Counted from the first letter of the stretch, positions 8,352 to 16,837 are shown. The stretch: DNA of 64,000 nucleotides from Mesobacillus boroniphilus (GCF_018424685.1 NZ_QTKX01000003.1:620001-684000), one strand, 5' to 3'. Numbers and translations: made by a program. Notes: generated by a model not told the origin, from the letters alone.

Positions 8352-10461
8352 AGAAGGCGTAAAGAACCAAATCCGCAAAGGGGAAAAGCTAGTCACAACC
8401 CATTGCTGCTACTGCGGGATGCAGTGCGGGATGCACATACGCGTCGATGAAAAAAACAATAAGGTTGTTGGTGTCGAACCTCGTTATGACTGGGTTTTAA
8501 CAAGAGGAAAGATGTGTCCTAAAGGTGTTACAGCCTATCAGACAATCGACCATCCGGACCGCATCAAAACTCCGTTGATCAAAAAGAATGGCAAGTTCGT
8601 CGAAGCAACCTGGGATGAAGCGCTCGATTTGATTGAAAGCAAATACAAAGGCATCCAGGAAAATTACGGCAAGGACGCAATCGGCGTTTACGGCGGCGTT
8701 TCCATGACAAATGAGAAGTGCTACCTTGTTGGAAAGTACGCCCGTGTAGGCCTTGGCACTCGTTACATTGACTATAACGGCCGATACTGCATGAGCTCTG
8801 CTGCCGGCGGTTTTAACAAAACACTTGGGATGGACCGTGGATCTACGCTTCCTTGGACAGAGCTGGAGCATACGGATACTTTCTTCATGGCAGGCTCTAA
8901 CACAGCAGAGTGCCATCCAACAAGTATCCAGTGGTTCTGGAAGGCGAAGGACAAAGGAGCGAAATTCATCGTAGCCGATCCTCGTGAAACCGCTACTGCA
9001 CGTGTGGCTGACGTACACCTGGACCTGCTTCCAGGAACAGACGCTGCTTTAGCAAACGGCATCATGCACCTTCTGATCAAATATGATTATGTTGATCACC
9101 AATATGTGCAGGATCGCTGCAACAATTTTGAGGAATTAAAAGAAATGACGGCGAAATTCACACCTGAATATACATCGAAACTTACAGGTGTCGCAGTGGA
9201 GAAGATCATCAAGGCTGCGCACATCTTCGGAAAATCACCACGATCAGTCGTTATGTTCGCACGCGGTGCAGAACAACAGACTGCTGGTGTTGACAACGTA
9301 AGTCTTTATACATCAATGGCTTTATTGAGAGGCCAAATCGGCAAATTTGCTTCTGGCGTTGCGACTTTTACCGGTCAGGGCAATGGCCAGGGCGGACGCG
9401 AACACGGCCAGAAAGCAGATGCTCTTCCTGGATACCGAAAAATCGCTAACCCTAAAGATGTCGAGCACGTTGCTGGAGTATGGGGCATCAAGCCGGAAGA
9501 AATGCCGAAGGAAGGCGTTTCCGCATACGAAATGTTCCATTTGATGCAGAACAAGACGATCCGTGCATTGCATGTCATCTGCTCGAATCCAGTTGTTTCA
9601 TCACCAAATATCAACTATGTCCAGGATTCACTAGAGAAGCTTGACTTTCTTGTCGTAAATGACTTCTTCATGTCAGAAACAGCGGAGCTTGCAGATGTAG
9701 TTCTTCCGGCAACGACTTGGGCTGAAGACGAAGGTACGACAACGAATATCGAAGGCCGCGTCATCAGGATCCGCAAAGTAGTTGAGCCTCTTGGAGAATC
9801 GAAGCCTGACTGGGAAATCATGAAGCTAATCGCTGACCGCCTTGGAAAAGGAAAGTTCTTTGATTACAGCGAACCAAGAGAGATCTTTGACGAGCTTCGC
9901 CACGCTTCAAAAGGCGGCAAGGCTGACTACTACGGAGTGACTTACGAAAAAATCGATGAACAGGACGGCGTGTTCTGGCCGGCTCCAGCAGAGAATCACA
10001 AGGGAACGCCTTCTGTGTTCCAGGAACGTTTTGCTACGGAAGACGGAAAAGCAAATCTTGCAGTTTGCGATTTCAGAGGACCTGCAGAAGTTCAATCTAA
10101 GGAATTCCCATTATGGCTGACAACTGGCCGCGTCGTATTCCACTATCTATCAGGCAACCAGACAAGACGTGTTGACTTCCTGATGGAGCAATGCCCTGAG
10201 CCATTCGTCGAAATGCATCCTGAACTTGCAAGCCAGTACCAGATCGAGAACGGTGAAAGAGTGAAACTTACAACTCCGCGAGGCGACATGGTCGCTCCGG
10301 TAAAAATAACAAAAGCAATCCGTAAAGATACAATGTTCGTCCCTTACCACTGGGGCAAAAAGCTGGCAGTCAACCAATTGACCAGCCCGGCACTGGATCC
10401 ATTCTCAAGGATGCCAGAATTCAAAGTCTGTGCTGTAAAGCTCGAAAAGCTGACTAAATAG
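8332..10461 (+). CDS. Molybdopterin oxidoreductase, Cys-type (nitrate reductase/formate dehydrogenase-like)
   Basis: 709-residue bis-MGD enzyme of the DMSO reductase superfamily. An N-terminal [4Fe-4S] site is formed by Cys25, Cys28, Cys32 and Cys62 (ending in MCPKG). NGRYCMSSAA puts a Cys at residue 153 as the molybdenum ligand, the arrangement of assimilatory (Nas) and periplasmic (Nap) nitrate reductases and Cys-type formate dehydrogenases. Other family blocks are GSNTAECHP, ADPRETATA and the C-terminal dinucleotide domain with LTTGRVVFHYLSG. There is no Tat signal, so it is cytoplasmic. The strong AAAGGAGG site fixes the start inside the end of the upstream gene. Substrate cannot be read from sequence; nitrate or formate are the leading guesses. 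Confidence 0.85.
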   Translation: MSQFLVKEGVKNQIRKGEKLVTTHCCYCGMQCGMHIRVDEKNNKVVGVEPRYDWVLTRGKMCPKGVTAYQTIDHPDRIKTPLIKKNGKFVEATWDEALDLIESKYKGIQENYGKDAIGVYGGVSMTNEKCYLVGKYARVGLGTRYIDYNGRYCMSSAAGGFNKTLGMDRGSTLPWTELEHTDTFFMAGSNTAECHPTSIQWFWKAKDKGAKFIVADPRETATARVADVHLDLLPGTDAALANGIMHLLIKYDYVDHQYVQDRCNNFEELKEMTAKFTPEYTSKLTGVAVEKIIKAAHIFGKSPRSVVMFARGAEQQTAGVDNVSLYTSMALLRGQIGKFASGVATFTGQGNGQGGREHGQKADALPGYRKIANPKDVEHVAGVWGIKPEEMPKEGVSAYEMFHLMQNKTIRALHVICSNPVVSSPNINYVQDSLEKLDFLVVNDFFMSETAELADVVLPATTWAEDEGTTTNIEGRVIRIRKVVEPLGESKPDWEIMKLIADRLGKGKFFDYSEPREIFDELRHASKGGKADYYGVTYEKIDEQDGVFWPAPAENHKGTPSVFQERFATEDGKANLAVCDFRGPAEVQSKEFPLWLTTGRVVFHYLSGNQTRRVDFLMEQCPEPFVEMHPELASQYQIENGERVKLTTPRGDMVAPVKITKAIRKDTMFVPYHWGKKLAVNQLTSPALDPFSRMPEFKVCAVKLEKLTK

Positions 10462-10475
10462 GAGGAACGGCTGTT

Positions 10476-11027
10476 ATGAATAAAATTATGTACCTTGAAT
10501 TTGAACGCTGTATTGGATGCCGTGCCTGCCAGGCAGCCTGCCGAGAGTGCGGCGACCATGACGCTAAAGAACGCAACTATGTAGAATATGTTGACTTTAC
10601 CGAATCACGACAGACCTTCCCGATGCTGTGCATGCAATGTAAAGACCCGGCATGTGCGCGTGTCTGCCCGGCAAACGCGATCCAAATCACGGATGAGGGC
10701 GTCGTGCTATCAGCGATGGAAGAAAAATGTATAGGATGCCGCAACTGTACATTCGGCTGTCCGTTCGGAATTCCGAAGTTCGATTTTGAAACGAATAAGA
10801 TGTACAAATGCGATATGTGCTATGACAGAACGCGTCATGATATTGCGCCAATGTGTGCATCTGTCTGCCCGAGCGATGCAATCCGCTTCATCGACTTCGA
10901 TGAAATGCAGCAATTGCGCAGAAAACGTACCCAGATGAACCTCGTTGAAGGCAAAAAGCCGCAAGAGGGCAATAAATGGGATTACGTACCTGAATTTTTC
11001 GGGGTTTATACAGATTCTCAATCATAA
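10476..11027 (+). CDS. Four-cluster [4Fe-4S] ferredoxin-type electron transfer subunit
   Basis: 183 residues of the DmsB/NrfC/HycB class. Four Cys groups are visible: CIGCRACQAAC, CMQCKDPACARVC, CIGCRNCTFGC and CDMCYDRTRHDIAPMC plus CP, enough for four [4Fe-4S] clusters forming a wire between the Mo active site and the membrane subunit. No signal peptide is present, in keeping with a cytoplasmic complex. It starts 14 bases after the molybdoenzyme stop, with GGAGG in the gap, and is followed by a strong terminator that closes the three-gene operon. Confidence 0.9.
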   Translation: MNKIMYLEFERCIGCRACQAACRECGDHDAKERNYVEYVDFTESRQTFPMLCMQCKDPACARVCPANAIQITDEGVVLSAMEEKCIGCRNCTFGCPFGIPKFDFETNKMYKCDMCYDRTRHDIAPMCASVCPSDAIRFIDFDEMQQLRRKRTQMNLVEGKKPQEGNKWDYVPEFFGVYTDSQS

Positions 11028-11035
11028 TTTAATGC

Positions 11036-11084
11036 AGCCGGCCGGAAAAGAGCGCTAAGTTCATTAGGGCCGGCTCTGTTTTTG
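11036..11084 (+). terminator. Terminator of the molybdoenzyme operon
   Basis: Stem AGCCGGCC / GGCCGGCT with a long loop, followed by CTGTTTTTG. It separates the three redox genes from the Mrp-Rieske genes downstream. Confidence 0.75.
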
Positions 11085-11099
11085 AATCGATTTTAGTGA

Positions 11100-11240
11100 T
11101 ATTGGCGAAAAAACGATTTTATTGGCGGAGTTCACAGGTTTATTGGCGATAATCTGATTTTATTGGCGGACTTCACAACTTTATTGGCGAAAATGAAATT
11201 ATATTGGCGAACTGGAAATTCAAAGCGATTTTTTCCAGTT
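11100..11240 (+). repeat. Intergenic tandem array, family A copy 1
   Basis: Six copies of ATTGGCG begin at 11101, 11121, 11142, 11162, 11183 and 11203, spacing alternating 20 and 21 bases. The spacers alternate between an A-rich type ending GATTTT and a type with TTCACA, so the higher unit is about 41 bases. The array ends in a hairpin with arms AACTGGAAA / TTTTCCAGTT. It is intergenic and non-coding because the period is not a multiple of three. Confidence 0.85.
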
Positions 11241-11305
11241 TGGTTTCAACCAATTTTAGATAAGGTAGGGAATAAAAAACCAACCAAAAAAGAGGTGCTT
11301 TTTAA

Positions 11306-12040
11306 ATGTTAAAAGGAAATGTACTGGCGGTGACAAGCGGAAAAGGCGGAGTGGGTAAGTCTTCTTTATCAGTGAATCTTGCGCTTGCGCTCCAGAAGCT
11401 TGGCAAGTCTGTTGCAATCATCGACCTTGATATATATGGATTCAGCGTACCGAAAATACTTAATATAGATTCAAAACCAAAAACGTTCAACGGCAAAATC
11501 ATTCCGGTTGAGGCTCACGGCATCAAGGTAATGTCCATGGGTTTCCTTGTAAAGGACAACGAACCAATCGTCTGGCGCGGACCAATGCTGGGCAAAATGA
11601 TTCAGCATTTTACCGACGATGTGATGTGGGGAGAAATGGATTATTTCATTCTTGATATGCCTCCTGGAACGGGAGATGTCGCTCTTGATATGCACCTGAT
11701 GATTCCCCAGAGCAAGGAAATCGTTGTGACTACTCCGCATAAGGCCGCTTCATTCGTAGCGGAGCGGGCTGGATCGATGGCGATTAAAAGCAAGCATGAA
11801 GTCATTGGTGTGGTCGAAAATATGTCATATTTCAAGCCAGAGGACAGCGATCAGAAATATTTCATTTTTGGAAAAGGCGGCGGCGAGGAGCTGGCAGCAC
11901 AGCTAGGTACGGAATTGCTGGGACAGCTGCCGATCCAGGAAGCTGATGAGAATAGTGACACACCTGCGATTGCGACGGAAAACACCCCGCTATTCAAGGA
12001 ATATCTAAACCTGGCAGAAAAAATCGATGCTAAGTTTTAG
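11306..12040 (+). CDS. Mrp/NBP35-type P-loop ATPase lacking the CxxC motif
   Basis: 244 residues with the deviant Walker A motif [10 protein letters not shown] at 11-20, IDLDIYG (A') and DMPPGTGD (switch II), typical of Mrp/ApbC/Nbp35 ATPases that carry Fe-S clusters. Usual Mrp proteins have a CPxCG motif after ENMSYF; here that segment reads KPEDSDQ and no Cys pair is present. The N-terminal DUF59 domain of full-length Mrp/SalA is also absent. The first 20 bases upstream contain AAAAAAGAGGTG as ribosome site. It lies 24 bases before the Rieske gene, so maturation or regulation of a redox partner is likely, but classic bridging-cluster transfer seems impossible. Confidence 0.85.
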   Translation: MLKGNVLAVTSGKGGVGKSSLSVNLALALQKLGKSVAIIDLDIYGFSVPKILNIDSKPKTFNGKIIPVEAHGIKVMSMGFLVKDNEPIVWRGPMLGKMIQHFTDDVMWGEMDYFILDMPPGTGDVALDMHLMIPQSKEIVVTTPHKAASFVAERAGSMAIKSKHEVIGVVENMSYFKPEDSDQKYFIFGKGGGEELAAQLGTELLGQLPIQEADENSDTPAIATENTPLFKEYLNLAEKIDAKF

Positions 12041-12064
12041 CTCTAGGAACAGGAGGATTTGACT

Positions 12065-12592
12065 ATGAGTGATGATAAAAAGCAGACCCATCATGAAGAT
12101 GATAAAGATATGATCAAGCTGATTGATAATCTGAACAGGAAAGACGATGTCCATTTGAATAGAAGAGCGTTTTTGAAAGCTTCGTTTGGAGCCACAGTCG
12201 CCATCGGACTTGCGACGACTCCATTTGGGATCTTCACATTCCTGCGCGATGAAAACGGTGAAGTTAAGCGAGTAGAAATCACGGATATCAAAGACCTGGC
12301 AATCGGGGAATCAAGAAACTTCAACTACCCGACAAAAAATGAACCGGCTATTTTGGTGAGGACACCGGAGGACAAATTTGTCGCGTACAATAATAAATGT
12401 ACCCACCTTCAATGCCCAGTCTTTTATGAGCACAAGGAAAATGTTTTGCTGTGCCCTTGCCACAAAGGTTATTTCAATGTAGACAGCGGCCAGCCGATGG
12501 CAGGACCGCCGCAGCGCGAGCTTCCGAAAATCCTTCTTGAAATCAAGGATGGCAAGGTATTCGCAGTAGGGAGGGAAGTAAGGCATGGATAA
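12065..12592 (+). CDS. Rieske [2Fe-2S] protein with twin-arginine signal anchor
   Basis: 175 residues. A hydrophilic N-terminus of about 30 residues precedes NRRAFLKAS (Arg33-Arg34), a twin-arginine export motif, and a hydrophobic anchor at residues 40-60. The cluster ligands are Cys112/His114 (CTHLQC) and Cys130/His133 (CPCH); Cys117 and Cys132 can form the disulfide of bc1-type Rieske proteins. It should sit outside the membrane, attached by its N-terminus. No cytochrome b of the bc1/b6f type is adjacent, so its partner may be the small membrane protein downstream or the redox operon upstream. AGGAGG lies eight bases before the ATG. Confidence 0.9.
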   Translation: MSDDKKQTHHEDDKDMIKLIDNLNRKDDVHLNRRAFLKASFGATVAIGLATTPFGIFTFLRDENGEVKRVEITDIKDLAIGESRNFNYPTKNEPAILVRTPEDKFVAYNNKCTHLQCPVFYEHKENVLLCPCHKGYFNVDSGQPMAGPPQRELPKILLEIKDGKVFAVGREVRHG

Positions 12593-12782
12593 AAAAAGAG
12601 CAGCATTTTTCTCGATTTTCTTGTTCCTTGCCGTGAATGTTTTCGCTCTATCCAATGCGATAGAGGGCTATTATGGCCAGGAAGATGAACGTGTATATGG
12701 AGCGGTGATTGTCGCACTTATTTCTACTGTCCTGGCAACAACAGCCTTCTTCATCTGGAAGAAGGCAGAGTATAAAAAATAA
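12585..12782 (+). CDS. Small two-helix membrane protein
   Basis: 65 residues with two hydrophobic segments (about 7-24 and 38-57) joined by a short acidic loop, and a positively charged C-terminus. It overlaps the end of the Rieske gene by eight bases, which indicates translational coupling; GGGAGGGAAG lies inside the Rieske coding end. Not recognised as a named family. A role as membrane partner or stabiliser of the Rieske protein is inferred from position only. Confidence 0.7.
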   Translation: MDKKRAAFFSIFLFLAVNVFALSNAIEGYYGQEDERVYGAVIVALISTVLATTAFFIWKKAEYKK

Positions 12783-12871
12783 GCTAGTGGCGATGATAAA
12801 AGGAGAGCTCTTTTCAATTTGTAATTTGGAAAGTACTCCTAAAAAAGGAGCTTAAGGGGAGGATTAAGAGA

Positions 12872-13090
12872 ATGGATTCCCATCCTTTTCATCACGATAG
12901 CAAAAAAGAATCAATTGAGGAAGTAATTGAAAATTCCGTTGAGATTGAAGAAGATTTGATGCGTACTTATTTAATAACGGCTGAACGAGTCCATGACGAT
13001 CCGGAGCTGAAAGAACGTCTTGAAAACTTCGCGGAAGGGAATGCGAAACGGACAAAGCAGTTGATTGATGAATTGAATAAAGAAAAATGA
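12872..13090 (+). CDS. Small helical hypothetical protein
   Basis: 72 residues, highly charged (many Glu, Lys, Asp) and predicted to be largely helical, with a His-rich start (DSHPFHHDS). Not recognised. AGGGGAGGATTAAGAG precedes the ATG. It lies 89 bases after the small membrane protein and ends in a strong terminator, so it may be the last gene of the Mrp-Rieske unit. Confidence 0.6.
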   Translation: MDSHPFHHDSKKESIEEVIENSVEIEEDLMRTYLITAERVHDDPELKERLENFAEGNAKRTKQLIDELNKEK

Positions 13091-13120
13091 AGAAGCAGCG
13101 GAATTCCGCTGCTCTTCTTT
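13090..13120 (+). terminator. Terminator after the small helical protein
   Basis: Stem AAGAAGCAGCGG / CCGCTGCTCTTCTT with the palindromic centre AATT and a T-rich end; it overlaps the stop codon. Confidence 0.85.
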
Positions 13121-13166
13121 AGTTAAGGATCATTTGTCGGGGCTGGACAAGGCGCTTGCGCTTTTC

Positions 13167-13676
13167 TTAGCTAAACTGGTTAGTCGGCACAATCTTAATA
13201 TTTTCTCCTTCGAACTTCCTTTCCCCGAAAAGGGTGATCAAGGTGCAGCTCGTGATTCGGAACGGGTTTTCAGCGATTTCATACTCAGCGAGAAGGCCGG
13301 ATCCAAGTTCTTCGCCTTCTGGATTTAAAGCCTGCACGTTCTGGCCTTCAAGTGTCCTTAGCTTGGCTTTCATCAAGAATAACTTCCACTCTTCCCAATT
13401 CTTAATCAAAAACGCCTTCTCACCGTTCTCCAGATAACCCAGCTGGCAGCCTCTTTCATCGATGGCGGCTTCGTTTCCGTAGCTGAGCTCCATGATCATA
13501 TCCCGTAAAAATTGAAATTCCTCGAGGTCAAGATAGGGATCAATCTGGAATTCAACTTTATTACCTGTTTCCCTGATTGCAGCCAGCGTTTTGTTGTTCC
13601 TCATGACAGATTTGTTTTTGATATGTTCGGATTTAATATGTTCTAAGGGAGTACCCAAAAGTTTCAAGATCAGCAT
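13167..13676 (-). CDS. Hypothetical protein with an FNR-like promoter
   Basis: 169 residues, cytoplasmic, no Cys cluster or membrane segment; family not recognised. Mixed alpha/beta composition with a central acidic stretch DPYLDLEEF. The start is set by AAAAAAGGAG six bases before the ATG. The promoter region carries an FNR-like half-palindrome at exactly -41.5 relative to a consensus TATAAT, the same geometry as the molybdoenzyme operon 6 kb away. This suggests expression under oxygen limitation. A biochemical role cannot be assigned. Confidence 0.75.
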   Translation of the reverse strand: MLILKLLGTPLEHIKSEHIKNKSVMRNNKTLAAIRETGNKVEFQIDPYLDLEEFQFLRDMIMELSYGNEAAIDERGCQLGYLENGEKAFLIKNWEEWKLFLMKAKLRTLEGQNVQALNPEGEELGSGLLAEYEIAENPFRITSCTLITLFGERKFEGENIKIVPTNQFS

Positions 13677-13704
13677 AATAATCTCCTTTTTTCGGTCGTC
13701 TAGA

Positions 13705-13754
13705 TACCTCCATTATAATGATTTTGCCCTATACGCGGTGTGACAAACTTCATT
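13705..13754 (-). promoter_or_regulatory. FNR-like class II promoter of the 13.2-kb hypothetical gene
   Basis: TGTGA-N6-TCATT at 13739-13754 (centre 13746.5) lacks two bases of the ideal site. On the minus strand a perfect TATAAT runs from 13717 to 13712, giving a predicted start at 13705, so the box is centred at -41.5. No -35 hexamer is present (CACCGC in that position). The rest of 13755-14040 holds no gene I can support. Confidence 0.5.
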
Positions 13755-14052
13755 GATTCCCCATAAATCCTGGATATAGTTCGAAAGCTATAGGTAGCGA
13801 CATGTTTCGACGATAACTGGCAAATAAATGGATTGTTTATTAAAAAGGTTACAAACTTTGCAGTGCTTGTAGCAAAACTGAAAGCTGGCTGAAATCTTGA
13901 ATGAAAAATAGTTTGATAGAATACAATGATAAGGTTTGAGGGCTAGCCGCAAAAGGGAAAAAGAACAGTTAGCTAAAACAAATTTTTTATGCCTGAAGGA
14001 GTCTGAAGGCTCTTTTTTTGGATTGATATTATGAAAAGGTCGGAGGAAAGTC

Positions 14053-16797
14053 ATGACATTTGAAGAGCAATTAATCAAAAAGTCGTATTTTGAAACTTAT
14101 ATGGAATCAGGAAACAGGACACATCCGATTCAAGTACTCGGGGAGCTTTTCCTTGAAGAGCAAAAGATTGATATGCCCGATTTGTCGAATCTCCGTTTTG
14201 CTCAGGGAGAGGTATATTTTAACAATAAAGATTATGAAGCTGCGATTTTTAAGTGGGAGAACATTACAAATGAATTCGAGCCTTGGGCGAAAAAGAACAT
14301 GGGCGATGCATTCCTTGAACTGGGTCTGCTTACTTCCGCGGAAGAGCTATACCTGTCGATTGAAACGGAAAGCAATATTCTCAGGATTGAAAGCGGCCTT
14401 CAGCTCTTATCGCTCTACATAGAGCAGGGCAAGCTAGATAAAGCGGTTGCTGTCATCAAGAAATCAGTGGCGCTTGATCCAGATTACCCTGGCGTAACGG
14501 AGATTGCCCGCGCTTTCTTTGAAGAGCATCAAGACTGGGGAAATGAAGTCGAGCTGGCAGTCAATGAAGGTGTTCGTACGGGTTCGCCTAAGTGGTTCGA
14601 CGTCTTGAATCAATATGTAGAGCAGGGGCATACAGTACAGTTCGCACCGGATTATTTTAACGAAGCATTATCTGTTCTTTTCCAGGTGGACAGAAGCCGG
14701 TTTGAGCAACTGGCTGTATCCCTTTGGGAAAGCTACAAGGATCAAAGTTCATACATGACATGGCTAAGGGAATTCAACCAATTGTTCAGCGGAATGGATG
14801 GCAATAGAAAAGATGGCTGGACCCACTTGTCAGCGGTCTATCAGGACACATATTTCGAGTTGATTAACGGAGATCGATTAATCAAGGAAATTTCCCCATT
14901 GATCCCTGAATTGCTTACAAATTGGCTGAAAATCACAAGTCCCGCTAACAGCCTTGTATCCGCATCTTCTATCATTGCGTGGAATGAGGTATTTCCAGGA
15001 AGCATCACCTCGTCCGCAATTCACGATGCTGAAAATATCGTGCTGAATTCGCGCGAGTACCATGATGGCTACGGGGATAGCATGCAGCTATTCAAAAGAA
15101 TCATTGAATGGGCAGAAAACCATGAGATAGAGGTTGGCAACAAGATTAAGTGGATGGTCCAGGAGCTGCAAGAATCCAATCTCCATAACCTGTTGATTGC
15201 CGGTTTATCAGGTAGCGGGAAGTCTTCCTTCGTCAATACCATTGTTGGGGAAGAACTGATCACGTCACCAACTGCTGCTGTCATCCGTTTCCAGAATGAA
15301 GAGAATCCAGAAATCCTTGAAATCACGGATACGGATGTCCGCCAAATCACGGATCTCGAGGACTTCAAGGAATCTGCAGGAATACGCCGTCAGACGCACA
15401 AGAATGAAACAATCATTGATTTCAAGGCAGAGTTCCCATTCCTGCGCGACCATGAACTTGCACTGATTGATACACCAGGAGTCAATAGCAATAACTATGA
15501 CAAGCACCCGTTGTACAATTACTTGAGATTTGCTGATAGTATGCTTTTCGTGCTCAATGCGAATGATCCTTTTACGGAAAAAGAAAGGGAAATCCTCTCG
15601 AAAATTTCAGAGTACTTCCCGGATCTGACTATACACTTCCTGCTGAACAAAATAGATGTGATATACAGTCAGCAGGAGGCAATAGATGTCTTTGACCAAA
15701 CATGGGCTGAAATCAGCCAATACTATCCTGACTCAAAAATGTTTGCTTTCTCATCTAACTACGATAAAGGCAAGCAGCTAAAAGATTTCTCTGATTTCAT
15801 TAGGACAAACAGAAGCACAGTCGACTTCGAGCAGGAACGCACCGCAAAACTTCAGTTCTTCGTCAGAAGGGCCATCACGTATTTGCTCGATAAGCGAATT
15901 GAAATCGAGAATAACCATATAGAATCAAACAGCTGGAATGAAGAAATGGTGGGTAAGCTTAACGGCGCGATCAACCAGTTGGGAGACATTGAAGAAGAAA
16001 AATCACGATCCATCCAGAAGTCATACCGTAAAATCAAGGATGAAACCCGTGCAGAAATCATTGAAAAGATACCGGAAATACTGCGAGGTTGCTCTGAATT
16101 GGTGACGGAGGAGAGCGATTTCGGAAAGATCCATACTGATATGGACGAAGAAATGAATAAGAGAATACAGGAATATCTCGATGGAACCGTATTGCCGAAA
16201 TTCCATGATGATTTGAGAGGCTGGATTCAACTTTCGAAGGACGAATTTGACCAAAGCCAAAACTATTTGAATGAAATGGCTGAGGGCTTTAACTCCATTT
16301 ATGGGGATGAGCGGATCAGCCTCGACTGTGATTTCAGGGTACTTGATGACTGGCGCCGTGATGCAGACCGGATGACGAACGGTGTCCACTATGAAAAGGT
16401 CAACATCATGAACCGCTCGACGCCACAGCAGTTCTTCCTAAAAAGTGCTGGCAAGCTTCTTGCTGTGCTGCCGCAAAACAATGCGATGCTTTATAACAGA
16501 TACAAAACCTATCTCGAGACGGAAGATTATTATGAAATCGGCGTAACCATTGCGAAAAGATTTCTGCAGCAATTCGAGATTTTTGAAAAATCGATTGAAC
16601 GCGATGTGAACCTGTTCTTCAAAGACCCATTCAACGTTCTTGAAGAAGCAGTAGAAGAAGCCAAGGCCGAAATCGAATTCGGAAAGATCGAACTTGAAAA
16701 AATGAGAATCAACCCAGAGCTTTACCGCGACCCATTGACACTGTACGAAGTGAAGCTCCGCCAGTTTGAATGGATGACCGCGGCAGGCAAGGAATAA
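14053..16797 (+). CDS. Dynamin-like GTPase with N-terminal TPR-like region
   Basis: 914 residues. The first ~190 residues have repeated helix pairs of TPR character (YFNNKDYEAAIFKW, LYIEQGKLDKAVAVIKKS). A dynamin-type GTPase domain follows: P-loop GLSGSGKSS at about 384, a switch region with hydrophobic Thr spacing (TSPTAAVI), DTPG at about 473 and NKID at about 532. The last 300 residues are charged, helical and probably coiled-coil (stalk-like). Bacterial dynamins such as Bacillus DynA reshape or protect membranes; DynA has two GTPase halves, this one only one, so it is a different type. ATG at 14053 follows GGAGGAAAG. The gene is transcribed alone with its own terminator. Confidence 0.85.
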   Translation: MTFEEQLIKKSYFETYMESGNRTHPIQVLGELFLEEQKIDMPDLSNLRFAQGEVYFNNKDYEAAIFKWENITNEFEPWAKKNMGDAFLELGLLTSAEELYLSIETESNILRIESGLQLLSLYIEQGKLDKAVAVIKKSVALDPDYPGVTEIARAFFEEHQDWGNEVELAVNEGVRTGSPKWFDVLNQYVEQGHTVQFAPDYFNEALSVLFQVDRSRFEQLAVSLWESYKDQSSYMTWLREFNQLFSGMDGNRKDGWTHLSAVYQDTYFELINGDRLIKEISPLIPELLTNWLKITSPANSLVSASSIIAWNEVFPGSITSSAIHDAENIVLNSREYHDGYGDSMQLFKRIIEWAENHEIEVGNKIKWMVQELQESNLHNLLIAGLSGSGKSSFVNTIVGEELITSPTAAVIRFQNEENPEILEITDTDVRQITDLEDFKESAGIRRQTHKNETIIDFKAEFPFLRDHELALIDTPGVNSNNYDKHPLYNYLRFADSMLFVLNANDPFTEKEREILSKISEYFPDLTIHFLLNKIDVIYSQQEAIDVFDQTWAEISQYYPDSKMFAFSSNYDKGKQLKDFSDFIRTNRSTVDFEQERTAKLQFFVRRAITYLLDKRIEIENNHIESNSWNEEMVGKLNGAINQLGDIEEEKSRSIQKSYRKIKDETRAEIIEKIPEILRGCSELVTEESDFGKIHTDMDEEMNKRIQEYLDGTVLPKFHDDLRGWIQLSKDEFDQSQNYLNEMAEGFNSIYGDERISLDCDFRVLDDWRRDADRMTNGVHYEKVNIMNRSTPQQFFLKSAGKLLAVLPQNNAMLYNRYKTYLETEDYYEIGVTIAKRFLQQFEIFEKSIERDVNLFFKDPFNVLEEAVEEAKAEIEFGKIELEKMRINPELYRDPLTLYEVKLRQFEWMTAAGKE

Positions 16798-16799
16798 TC

Positions 16800-16837
16800 A
16801 AAAAAGGAAGATTCCGAATTAGGGTCTTCCTTTTTTT
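16800..16837 (+). terminator. Terminator of the dynamin-like gene
   Basis: Stem AAGGAAGA / TCTTCCTT flanked by an A-run before and a T-run after, three bases beyond the stop codon. Confidence 0.85.

Noticed and set aside
8497-9573. Several open frames antisense to the molybdoenzyme gene
   Set aside because: Shadows of a well-supported coding frame with no ribosome site or family match.
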